Assembly (NCBI RefSeq): GCF_002899675.1
Contig: NZ_PKUU01000003.1
Span: 62,001-126,000 of the forward strand
DNA from: Clostridium sp. chh4-2
GTDB taxonomy: Bacteria; Bacillota; Clostridia; Lachnospirales; Lachnospiraceae
Direction of reading: 5' to 3'
Length of the DNA: 64,000 nt
Numbering within the stretch: the stretch's first letter is position 1; each line of letters starts with the position of its first letter. The notes beneath the pieces were generated by a model. That model searched no databases. It saw only the letters and a program-made list of their open reading frames with translations, and had not been told where the DNA came from. Made by a program: the position numbers and the translations under genes. Below are positions 53,495-61,524 of this stretch, one piece after another.

Positions 53495-53507
53495 TGTTTA
53501 TATCACA
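53495..53507 (+). promoter_or_regulatory. Half-operator copy at the regulator promoter
   Basis: TGTTTATATCACA, identical to both arms of the palindrome at 53640-53669. It lies between the minus-strand promoter of the FadR-type gene (TATAAT 53522-53527, TTGACA 53546-53551, 18-bp spacer) and its start, suggesting autoregulation. Confidence 0.6.
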
Positions 53508-53521
53508 TGTCACACGCTCAT

Positions 53522-53551
53522 ATTATAGTCATATAATGTATGGCATGTCAA
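53522..53551 (-). promoter_or_regulatory. Promoter of the FadR-type regulator
   Basis: On the minus strand TTGACA (53546-53551), 18 bp, TATAAT (53522-53527). It is about 50 bp from the start codon. Confidence 0.75.
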
Positions 53552-53598
53552 TGCTTTTAGTAAAACATAAAAAAATATACTCAAATACATAAAATTTC

Positions 53599-53627
53599 TT
53601 GACAAGATATGACACTACATGTAATAT
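53599..53627 (+). promoter_or_regulatory. Promoter of the CrtI-like/2Fe-2S operon
   Basis: TTGACA (53599-53604), 17 bp, TAATAT (53622-53627). The start site falls next to the palindrome at 53640. Confidence 0.8.
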
Positions 53628-53639
53628 TAGAATTAATTC

Positions 53640-53669
53640 TGTGATATAAACACAACTGTTTATATCACA
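53640..53669. promoter_or_regulatory. Palindromic operator of the redox operon
   Basis: TGTGATATAAACA and TGTTTATATCACA are perfect 13-bp arms around CAAC. Position just after the -10 fits repressor blockage by the adjacent FadR-type protein. Confidence 0.7.
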
Positions 53670-53703
53670 GAGCGGATCGCAGTAAAGAAAGGAGAAATCA
53701 GAC

Positions 53704-55236
53704 ATGAGTAAAAATTATGATGTGATTGTTGTTGGTGCAGGACTGGGCGGTTTATCCACAGCTGCATATACAGCAAGAAATGGTCTGAAAACGCTGATTG
53801 TGGATCGTCACAATATTCCGGGAGGGAGTTCCACCAGCTTTGTCAGAGGCCGGTTTGAGTTCGAAACTTCACTCCATGAACTGTGTGCGGTAGGGCCTGA
53901 AGAAAATCCGGGAAGAATCCGTAAATTAGTTAATTCCCTTGGGGCGGATGTTGATTGGGCGGTTGATATGGATGGGACATATCGGTATATTATTCCGAGC
54001 GAGGGGATTGATGCAGATATGCCTTGTGGAGTTCCAGCTTTCTGTCAGAAGATGGAGGAACTGGTTCCGGGCAGCGGTAAGCCTATGATGGAAGTGTTTA
54101 AATTAGGTATGCAGGCTAGTCAGGCTCTTGAATTTTTACATTCTCCGGATTTTGATTTATCTGAATTTGGAGAAAAATTCCCGGATTTCTTCCGGATGGC
54201 CGGCCATTCTATTCATGAAGTGTTGGATTCACTGGGGATGCCATTGAAAGCTCAGCATATTATGTCAGCTTATTGGTGTTATTTGGGTGCACCTGAGGAT
54301 CAGATGGATTTCTTTAATTACAGCTATATGCTTTTGGGTTATGTAGTATTTGGAGCCGGTCAGCCCAAACTTCGTTCCCATGAAATTTCTCTGGCACTGG
54401 AAAAGGTAATCCGTGATAATGGCGGAACCATTTGGTATAACACAGAAGTTGAGAAAATCCTGGTAAATGATAACAAGGCATATGGAATTGTACTGGATGG
54501 AAGAGAACTGTATGCAGATCACATTGTGTCCAATGCATATCCTAACAAAGTATTCGGTACTATGATTGATTCGGAAGAGGTACCGAAGGAAGCTGTCCGA
54601 ATGGTCAACAGCAGACAGTTGGGATTATCCTTTATGACGGTATATCTTGGTATGAATAAAAGTGCGGAGGAATTAGGTATCACGGCTTATTCGAATTTTA
54701 TTGCAAAGACGTCCGATTCTAACGTGCAGCAAAGTGATGCCTACAATACCCATGAGTATGGTGGCTTTGTTATTATGAATTGCCTGAATACGTTCATTCC
54801 GGACTGCACACCTAAGGGAACGAGCCAGCTCTTTTTTACTACCTTTTATTTTGGCAATGGATGGGATGATGTGACAGCAGAAGAATATTTTAAGCTGAAA
54901 GAGGACACTGCAGTCCGAATGATTGAGGATGCGGAGAAGGCACTGGGCATTTCTATTATGCCGTATATTGAAGAAATTGTAATTGCGGCGCCACCGACAT
55001 TTGCCCGTTATCTTAACACACCGGAAGGTACTCCGTATGGATATCAGATGAACATGTGGGATGGATTTGTTCAGCGAAAGGTAAATAGAAAATCCGAACG
55101 ATATGTAAATCAGCTCTATTTTGTAGGTGCATCGACAGAGTATGGTGATGGATATAGCAGTGCTCTTGAGTCCGGAGCAGATGTAGGAAGAGAAATCGTA
55201 AGCGCTGAGAAGCAAAGAGGAGGAAGGGTATCATGA
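53704..55236 (+). CDS. CrtI/RetSat-like FAD-dependent oxidoreductase
   Basis: A 510-residue flavoprotein of the phytoene desaturase/all-trans-retinol 13,14-reductase superfamily. N-terminal VIVVGAGLGGLSTAAYTARNG binds FAD ADP, GGSSTSF follows, and a C-terminal YFVGASTEYGDGYSSALESG closes the FAD site. No carotenoid genes are nearby, and the next gene supplies a dedicated 2Fe-2S flavin reductase, so it may reduce a C=C bond of an unsaturated substrate. Substrate unknown. AAAGGAGAAATCAGAC precedes the ATG. ATGA overlap couples it to the reductase gene. Confidence 0.85.
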   Translation: MSKNYDVIVVGAGLGGLSTAAYTARNGLKTLIVDRHNIPGGSSTSFVRGRFEFETSLHELCAVGPEENPGRIRKLVNSLGADVDWAVDMDGTYRYIIPSEGIDADMPCGVPAFCQKMEELVPGSGKPMMEVFKLGMQASQALEFLHSPDFDLSEFGEKFPDFFRMAGHSIHEVLDSLGMPLKAQHIMSAYWCYLGAPEDQMDFFNYSYMLLGYVVFGAGQPKLRSHEISLALEKVIRDNGGTIWYNTEVEKILVNDNKAYGIVLDGRELYADHIVSNAYPNKVFGTMIDSEEVPKEAVRMVNSRQLGLSFMTVYLGMNKSAEELGITAYSNFIAKTSDSNVQQSDAYNTHEYGGFVIMNCLNTFIPDCTPKGTSQLFFTTFYFGNGWDDVTAEEYFKLKEDTAVRMIEDAEKALGISIMPYIEEIVIAAPPTFARYLNTPEGTPYGYQMNMWDGFVQRKVNRKSERYVNQLYFVGASTEYGDGYSSALESGADVGREIVSAEKQRGGRVS

Positions 55237-56429
55237 GTAAAACTTTTGCAGATTTAAGCATGGAAACGTTTGGGCAGATTTCTGAAGAGCGAAAAAGAAG
55301 ATTTGCCTCCGCATCGGATGAAGCATTACCAAAGACATTTCCGGTCAATGAATTGGCAAAAAAACTTCATCCAAACCGTCAATATATGAAAGTGGCCAGG
55401 ATAACGCAGATGTGTGATGATGCTAAATGCTATCGTCTGGTGCCTGACGCAGATCACGGAACAACAGAATGTGCATATTTTGAGGCAGGGCAGTATTTGA
55501 ATGTTTTTTTAGACATCAACGGTATGGCGGTAAATCGTGCGTATTCGATCTCATCTTCCCCCAAGGATGCGCTGAACGGATTCTATGAACTGACGATTAA
55601 GGCTGTTCAGGATGGCTTAGTCTCAAATTACATTTTTGATAACTGGAAAGAAGGAGATAAAGTTGAAATTTCTGGGCCATCCGGTTTCTTTACATATTCC
55701 AAAATCCGGGATGCGAAGACCGTAGTCGGAGTGGCTGGAGGAAGCGGTATTACGCCATTTTTATCCATGGCAAAAGATATTGTTAGCGGGAACCGGGATT
55801 TCAATCTGGTAATTCTTTATGGAAGCCGTTCATCAGAAGGAATCTTGTACAAAAAAGAATTTGATGAATTAAGTGCTGAAAGCAATAAAATTCAGGTAGT
55901 TCATGTTCTTTCCAATGAAGAGAAGGAAGGATATGAATATGGATTTATCAGTGAAGAAATTATAAAAAAATATGCGCCGAAGGATGCACCGTATTCTGTA
56001 TTTATGTGCGGCCCGCAGGTAATGTATCAGTTTGTTGACAAAGAATTGCAGAACATGCAGCTTGAGAAGAAATATATTCGCCATGAATTGTTCGGAGAGG
56101 TACATAATCCGAATTCACAGCTTGATTATCCGGGAACGAAGAATACAAGTGTTAAGATTACAGTGACGATTCGAGATACAACAAAAACAATCATTGCTGA
56201 TCCGAATGATACGATTATGCATTCTTTGGAAAAAAATGGGATAGCTGTTCCGTCCAGATGCCGAAGTGGAGAATGCGGGTTCTGCCATTCCGTATTACAG
56301 TCTGGTGAGGTCTATATTCCAAAGAGCGTGGATGGAAGACGTCTTGCAGATTTTAAATTTAACAGAATTCATCCGTGCGTATCATTTCCTCTTTCAGATA
56401 TTGAGATTGAGGTGCCTGCGTCTAAATAA
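55233..56429 (+). CDS. NAD(P)H:2Fe-2S flavin reductase (FNR plus ferredoxin domain)
   Basis: A 398-residue electron-transfer protein. About 60 N-terminal residues form a lead segment of unknown role. A ferredoxin-NADP reductase module (about 55-285) has RAYSISSSP (flavin), GVAGGSGITPFLSM (NAD(P)H) and FMCGPQVMY. A plant-type 2Fe-2S domain (about 305-398) has CRSGECGFC and a fourth Cys in IHPCVSF. This is the Hcr/oxygenase-reductase layout. It probably passes electrons from NAD(P)H to the upstream flavoprotein, with which it overlaps by 4 bp. Confidence 0.9.
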   Translation: MSKTFADLSMETFGQISEERKRRFASASDEALPKTFPVNELAKKLHPNRQYMKVARITQMCDDAKCYRLVPDADHGTTECAYFEAGQYLNVFLDINGMAVNRAYSISSSPKDALNGFYELTIKAVQDGLVSNYIFDNWKEGDKVEISGPSGFFTYSKIRDAKTVVGVAGGSGITPFLSMAKDIVSGNRDFNLVILYGSRSSEGILYKKEFDELSAESNKIQVVHVLSNEEKEGYEYGFISEEIIKKYAPKDAPYSVFMCGPQVMYQFVDKELQNMQLEKKYIRHELFGEVHNPNSQLDYPGTKNTSVKITVTIRDTTKTIIADPNDTIMHSLEKNGIAVPSRCRSGECGFCHSVLQSGEVYIPKSVDGRRLADFKFNRIHPCVSFPLSDIEIEVPASK

Positions 56430-56495
56430 ATAGGGTGGCAAGGGGGGATGATCCGGGGGCTATGGACATTCCCCCTGCAGACTGTCTAAGAGAGT

Positions 56496-56729
56496 GTGTC
56501 AGCTATGGCAGCGGCCCGCAGAGGCGGCGCTTTGCAGGCCATTGATGCTATGAATCATTTTTTCCTGAATCATGAAATGTATGTGGTTGGCTCAACTTAT
56601 TGGAATATGGCCTACGGTCAGATGCCGGGCGATGTGGAGAAGGATCAGGAAGGTCTGGAGAATATGAGAAATCTCGGACAGAATATGGCGGGACTTTTAA
56701 AGGCACTGAGTAACCCAAAGTTGGATTAA
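56496..56729 (+). pseudogene. C-terminal remnant of NAD(P)H-dependent flavin reductase
   Basis: A 77-residue frame reads ARRGGALQAIDAMNHFFLNH, YVVGSTYWNMAYG and GDVEKDQEGLENMRNLGQNM. These match the last third of NAD(P)H-dependent FMN reductase/iron-sulfur flavoproteins. The frame is closed by a stop at 56487-56489 just upstream, and the N-terminal flavodoxin motif is absent. It starts 66 bp after the redox operon and may once have been its third gene. Expression is unlikely to give a working protein. Confidence 0.7.
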
Positions 56730-56936
56730 TAAGAAAATCAGCACTATGTTTGCCTGTCATGGAGATTTCCTTAAATATTTGGGAACATACAAAACTTGTG
56801 ACTGCCCCTTCCTTGTTTTACTAATGAGAAAGTGTTTCATGAAATACAGTGATTAAGCAGGACATCCATTGAAAGCGTATGTAATAAATGATACCATGAT
56901 ATTACTGGTATCTGAAGTCGCGGAAGGTGGAAATAT

Positions 56937-57941
56937 ATGAAAAAAGTCAATCGAATTACTAATAAAATTAGGCTGCTTATGGGAATTTTCTGTTTATTTC
57001 TGTTAATTGGCTGCCAGAAAAGTCCCGAAGAAGTTATAAGAAAACAGTTAGAATTAGGCCATAGGTATTTGGAAGAGATGAAGTACGAAGAAGCCGTTAT
57101 TGCATTTAATAAGGTGATTGAGATTGATCCGAAAGTAATGGAAGCATATGTGGGTGTATTAGATGCCCGCATAGGATTGGGAGACGTAGACGAAGCAGTT
57201 GGCATATTAGAAATATTATATAAAAGTTTTCCGGAGAATGATCTAAAAGAGGAATTAAAAAACACATGTGAACTGGTAAGCACAGAATTTTCGGATGATT
57301 ATGAGAGGTGCATAGAGGTTTATAAGAGAATTCTTGAAATAGAACCTGACTTGGAAGCGGTGTATCTGGATATGTCAGAATTATATGAGAAACAGGGAAT
57401 GTTAGATGAAGCAGTTACGGTTTTGACTTCCGGAAAAGAAAAATGTAATGAGAAAGAACAATTAACTGAAAAAGAGGGCGAATTAAAAAAGAAAATCAAA
57501 GAAAAGTTATTCTCACTGATTCGGGAGAAATTTTCAGAAGAACCGATGGGAATCTCATATGATGATTTTGACCTGGACGGAAGGCATGAGATATTTGCAT
57601 ATGGTTTATCTAACGATGCATTATCTTATAGTGTTTGGTTTTGTGATCAATCAGGAAAACAGTGCGAAGAAATTTACAAATTTGCAGTTAGTGACATGTC
57701 TGAATATTCTGGTAATGGATTTTTTCGTCCAAAAGATAAGGATGGAAAGCTTTACTTCTGTCCGGTAATTACCATTAATGATAATTTTGGGGATACTAAT
57801 CACAACATGTTAAGACAATATTATATTTTTGGAATCGCAGATCAAAAACCCGCTCTTTTATCTTTTGATGAAAATGTCAATATTCCCCAGGCTGATATTT
57901 TGCCGTATCTGGAAAATGTAATAGGAAAATTCAATTCATAA
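56937..57941 (+). CDS. TPR-repeat lipoprotein
   Basis: A 334-residue lipoprotein with lipobox LLIGC (Cys26). Tetratricopeptide repeats fill about residues 35-185: LELGHRYLEEMKYEEAVIAFNKVIEIDPK and similar units at GDVDEAVGILEILYKSFPEN, CIEVYKRILEIEPD and LDEAVTVLTSGKE. The C-terminal part (about 195-334) is a mixed domain with DDFDLDGRHEIFAYG, a DxDxDG-like loop also seen in the lipoprotein at 20453. TPR proteins mediate protein contacts; partner unknown. GGAAGGTGGAAATAT precedes the ATG. Monocistronic, with terminator downstream. Confidence 0.82.
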   Translation: MKKVNRITNKIRLLMGIFCLFLLIGCQKSPEEVIRKQLELGHRYLEEMKYEEAVIAFNKVIEIDPKVMEAYVGVLDARIGLGDVDEAVGILEILYKSFPENDLKEELKNTCELVSTEFSDDYERCIEVYKRILEIEPDLEAVYLDMSELYEKQGMLDEAVTVLTSGKEKCNEKEQLTEKEGELKKKIKEKLFSLIREKFSEEPMGISYDDFDLDGRHEIFAYGLSNDALSYSVWFCDQSGKQCEEIYKFAVSDMSEYSGNGFFRPKDKDGKLYFCPVITINDNFGDTNHNMLRQYYIFGIADQKPALLSFDENVNIPQADILPYLENVIGKFNS

Positions 57942-58308
57942 AATGGGGAATAGGCAGGTCCCTTGATGCATTGCCCCTGGTAAATGTGAAACCATATTAA
58001 TTAAAAGGCATATCGGATAGAAATATCTGGTATGCCTTTTTCAGCACAATCCGGCAATTAAGAAGAGACCGTTTATTATCTATTAAACTGGGCGGAGAAT
58101 ATATCAGCCGGAGTATTATATGTTTTTAAGCCCCTTCTATAGCAAGCAAGTTCCCTATTTGCCGTCTGTTTCTATATTTGTACCGGTCAAGTCAGGTTCG
58201 ATTACTCCGGATATTATTACGTGAATCAGACAGAGAACTTGAGTTAAACACATAGCCAAAATCCGTCTCTGGTTGTGCATCATCATTTTAGAACGAGATA
58301 AGTCCGCA
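57942..58308. other. Intergenic stretch between TPR lipoprotein and AraC gene
   Basis: About 367 bp. It holds the terminator at 58003-58041 and otherwise nothing I can support; short frames here are not supported as genes. Confidence 0.5.
58003..58041 (+). terminator. Rho-independent terminator
   Basis: AAAAGGCATAtCGGATA pairs with TATCTGgTATGCCTTTT around GAAA, followed by T. The hairpin is preceded by A-rich sequence, so it may act in both directions. Confidence 0.85.
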
Positions 58309-59253
58309 TTAATTGATATATTCCCGCGGCGAAACCCCGTAATACTCCCGAAATGCCTTATAAAAATTACTGCTGTTGCTGTACCCCAGCATCAAAGCGA
58401 TCTCATTGACTGCAAGATCAGTGCCTTTCAACAGAATCGCGGCCCGTTCCATTCGCTGCGAAAGCAGGATTTCAGAAAATGATTTTCCCAGTTCCCGGTG
58501 CAGCAGGGTGGAGATGTAGTTTGGATGGTAAGAAAAACGTGCCGCAATATCCTTTAGCGTTACCTTGTCAAAATGTTCGCTTATATATTGGGCAATCCGG
58601 TCTGATAGGTTATCCGCAGGAGGCTTTTGATTCGTAAAGGCATACTGGCGTGCCACCTGCATCAGGAATGCCAGAACCAGGGGCTTTAATATGTCCTGCG
58701 TATCCTCGCATTTATGGGCATACTCGATCACCATCATTTCCAGAAGTGTGCGGATGTTACAGTCGTCCTCGATTTTGAAATGAAGATATTCTTCAGAGAA
58801 ACAGTTTGTGGAAGGATCGAGAAAAAAATGGAACAGTCCGGAATTAGCCGACAACAAGGGCAGGAAAGAGCGGAAAAATGTTTCCCGGCGGATCAGCACG
58901 CCAATGATAATGGTTTCCTGATTATCGTGCACACATAAAGCGTGCCCGGCAAACGGCTGTCCTGCATACAATTCCCGTTCACGGATCGTAATCCGGTTGT
59001 CGTATTTATAGCTGAGAGAATCATATTCCCCTTTGTAAGTGTAATTAAAGTAAAAAAAATCATGACGGTGAAACAATTCCTGAACTCCGTCGCTTTTATG
59101 GACGCAGATCAGAATATTTTCCTGTTCCGGACCGGGCCAGCAATACATCTTTTCACTCTGACTGCCGACCGGAAAGTCATGATAGGTCCAGTCAAGCCCG
59201 GAGAACTGTTCCTGTAAAGCTTCGATTGATGATGAAAGTATTTCGGTTGTCAT
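58309..59253 (-). CDS. AraC family transcriptional regulator
   Basis: A 314-residue regulator. An N-terminal cupin-like sensor (about 30-180, HKSDGVQELFHRHDFFYFNYTY) precedes two C-terminal AraC helix-turn-helix units (about 215-314): KDIAARFSYHPNYISTLLHRELG and EIALMLGYSNSSNFYKAFREYYG-VSPREYIN. GGAGGAGGTTATCCA lies before the ATG. It is divergent from the MATE pump gene (142 bp between starts), so it is the likely regulator of the pump and the genes behind it. Confidence 0.92.
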   Translation of the reverse strand: MTTEILSSSIEALQEQFSGLDWTYHDFPVGSQSEKMYCWPGPEQENILICVHKSDGVQELFHRHDFFYFNYTYKGEYDSLSYKYDNRITIRERELYAGQPFAGHALCVHDNQETIIIGVLIRRETFFRSFLPLLSANSGLFHFFLDPSTNCFSEEYLHFKIEDDCNIRTLLEMMVIEYAHKCEDTQDILKPLVLAFLMQVARQYAFTNQKPPADNLSDRIAQYISEHFDKVTLKDIAARFSYHPNYISTLLHRELGKSFSEILLSQRMERAAILLKGTDLAVNEIALMLGYSNSSNFYKAFREYYGVSPREYIN

Positions 59254-59395
59254 TGGATAACCTCCTCCCTTAATAGCTCTATACTACTATAGAATATTAT
59301 AAATTACCACAGCTTCTGTTAAGTTTTAGCGCTGATTTTTAAAGAGAGTCCGGCTATACTGATTGTTACGCAATGAAACAACAGGAGGTTATTGA

Positions 59396-60754
59396 ATGAA
59401 ACCAAAAAAATGGAGTGATAAAGACACCGTCTTTTACAAAAAACTGTTTTTGTTAGTATTGCCAATCGCCTTTCAGCAATTCATGCTGGCGGCAGTCAGC
59501 GCGTCTGATGCGCTGATGCTGGGATTTGTAAGTCAGGATTCCCTTTCCGCAGTATCGCTGGCCGGGCAGATTACCTTTGTATTCAACCTTTTTATGGGTG
59601 GTCTGACGATGGGGACAAGTATTTTGGCAGCGCAGTATTATGGAAAAGGGGATATGAAATCCATTGAAAAAATATTTGCTTATGTCACAAAAGTATCTTT
59701 CCTTATATCTGCCGCTTTTTTTCTGGCTGCTCTTTTTATCCCGGAAACCCTGATGCGGATTTTTACAAATGAGCCGCAGCTTATATCCGGTGGAATTATT
59801 TATCTGCGTGTTGCAGCGTGGTCATATTTATTTACCGGTATCTCCCAGATTTATCTGTGCATTTTGAAAAACACAGGTTATGCCGTTAAAAGTATGGTAA
59901 TCGGATCAACCGCCGTGGTAATCAATATCTTCTTGAATGCCGCCCTGATCTATGGGCTGTTGTTTTTCCCCAGAATGGAGATTGCGGGTGCGGCCTTAGC
60001 CACATCCGTCTCAAAGCTGATAGAAATGGGATGGGCCTATGTGGAGTCCCTGCGGGAAAAAAGAGCCAGACTGCATATAAAATATTGCTTTCAATCAGAG
60101 AAAAATCTTGTGCGGGACTATTGGAAATATACGCTGCCGATGCTTGGCGACTATCTGGTGTGGGGGTGCGGCTTCACTGCATATTCCGTTATCATGGGCC
60201 ACTTGGGCAGCGACGCTGTGGCAGCCAATTCCATTGCCAATATTGTCAAAAACCTGATTGTCAGTTTTTGCACAGGACTTGGAAACGGCGGCGGTATTAT
60301 AGTAGGCAACGAGTTAGGTATGGGGAATTTAAAGAGGGCGAAAGAATATGGAGGCCGCCTTTGCAGGCTTGCGGTTATAAGCGGTGTATTATCCGGTGTG
60401 GTATTAGTAGCGCTTACCCCTGCCATCGTAAAGGTCACCACGTTAACGCCCCAGGCAACGGGATATCTGAAATGGATGCTGATTCTGTGCGCCTGCTACA
60501 TGGTTGGAAAATCCATTAATATGACAACCATAGCCGGAATATTTCCTGCGGGCGGCGATTCGAAGTTTGGCCTGGTCTGCGATGCAGTCACAATGTGGGC
60601 ATTTGCGGTTCCTATTGGTTTTTTAGGGGCATTTGTGTGGAATCTGCCGGTAGTAATCGTATTCCTGATTATTAATCTGGATGAAATCGTGAAGCTGCCG
60701 GCGGCAATCCTCCATTACCGGAAATACGGATGGCTTAAAAATCTTACGAGATAG
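59396..60754 (+). CDS. MATE family multidrug efflux transporter
   Basis: A 452-residue, 12-helix MATE transporter. It has the internal repeat of two six-helix halves, including LVLPIAFQQFMLAAVSASDALMLGFVSQD and VWGCGFTAYSVIMGHLGSDAVAANSIANIV. MATE pumps export cationic drugs or metabolites with Na+ or H+. AACAGGAGG precedes the ATG. Divergent AraC control and a downstream acetyltransferase and UvrA2-like gene suggest a detoxification or resistance locus. Confidence 0.92.
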   Translation: MKPKKWSDKDTVFYKKLFLLVLPIAFQQFMLAAVSASDALMLGFVSQDSLSAVSLAGQITFVFNLFMGGLTMGTSILAAQYYGKGDMKSIEKIFAYVTKVSFLISAAFFLAALFIPETLMRIFTNEPQLISGGIIYLRVAAWSYLFTGISQIYLCILKNTGYAVKSMVIGSTAVVINIFLNAALIYGLLFFPRMEIAGAALATSVSKLIEMGWAYVESLREKRARLHIKYCFQSEKNLVRDYWKYTLPMLGDYLVWGCGFTAYSVIMGHLGSDAVAANSIANIVKNLIVSFCTGLGNGGGIIVGNELGMGNLKRAKEYGGRLCRLAVISGVLSGVVLVALTPAIVKVTTLTPQATGYLKWMLILCACYMVGKSINMTTIAGIFPAGGDSKFGLVCDAVTMWAFAVPIGFLGAFVWNLPVVIVFLIINLDEIVKLPAAILHYRKYGWLKNLTR

Positions 60755-60769
60755 AACTGCCGCCGCGGA

Positions 60770-60892
60770 ATGATTGTGCCGGGTGCTTATGACCGGGTAT
60801 TGGAACTGCGTCCTGATTTACCGGAAATTTCGTATATTGACGGCACTCCGCTATTTGATGAATATAACGAATGGCTGGAAAACCAGCGATAA
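60770..60892 (+). pseudogene. Possible C-terminal remnant, 40 residues
   Basis: An open frame after the MATE stop reads MIVPGAYDRVLELRPDLPEI then SYIDGTPLFDEYNEWLENQR and stops. The composition looks like the folded C-terminus of a longer protein and has no ribosome binding site of its own. It lies in the same frame as MATE, directly behind its stop. I do not recognise the family. It may be the tail of a deleted gene. Confidence 0.35.
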
Positions 60893-60904
60893 GGAGGAAA
60901 TGAG

Positions 60905-61483
60905 ATGACAGAACTTGAAAAATTAAATGCCGGACTGGAATACGATTTTTGGGATGCAGAGGTAGATGGCCTAAAAATTCATGCCCTAGAATGGTGCCAG
61001 AAACTGAATGCCATTCCGATGCACAATACGGAAGAACGAACGGCGGCCCTCCGGGCCCTGTTTGGCTCTGCCGGGGAAAATGCCATCGTCCTTCCGGTTT
61101 TCAACTGTGATAATGGCAGAAACATTCATGTGGGTAAGAATTTTCTTGCGAATTATAATGTGACCATTTTGGATATTGCTCCGGTTCGGATTGGAGATTA
61201 TGTCATGATCGGCCCGGGCACATTGATAACTACGGTGAATCATCCGCTTTCCCCTCTTGGCCGCCGCAGGCACCTTGGCATTGCAAAGCCCGTCAGCATT
61301 GGCAGTGATGTGTGGATTGGCGGCAGAGTTACCATTTTACCTGGTGTTACCATCGGAAACAACGTGGTGGTTGCCGCAGGCGCCGTTGTCACAAAGGACA
61401 TTCCGGATGACTGCGTTGTAGGAGGCGTTCCTGCCAAGGTGATCCGAAAAATAGAAAATGATTTAACCGAAAAGGTGATATAA
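60905..61483 (+). CDS. Sugar O-acetyltransferase (maltose/galactoside type)
   Basis: A 192-residue left-handed beta-helix acetyltransferase of the Maa/LacA/NodL group. Hexapeptide repeats include IHVGKNFLANYNVTILDIAP and VSIGSDVWIGGRVTILPGVT, with the acetyl-CoA site AAGAVVTKDIPDDCVVGGVPAKVI. The catalytic His lies in TVNHPLSP. The N-terminal Maa-type segment (MTELEKLNAGLEYDFWDAEV) is present. AAGGAGG precedes the ATG. Family members acetylate sugars to detoxify them; the substrate here is unknown. Confidence 0.92.
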   Translation: MTELEKLNAGLEYDFWDAEVDGLKIHALEWCQKLNAIPMHNTEERTAALRALFGSAGENAIVLPVFNCDNGRNIHVGKNFLANYNVTILDIAPVRIGDYVMIGPGTLITTVNHPLSPLGRRRHLGIAKPVSIGSDVWIGGRVTILPGVTIGNNVVVAAGAVVTKDIPDDCVVGGVPAKVIRKIENDLTEKVI

Positions 61484-61524
61484 TAAAAAGATACAAATAA
61501 AATTGCAGGATCGGTGAGCAAAAG

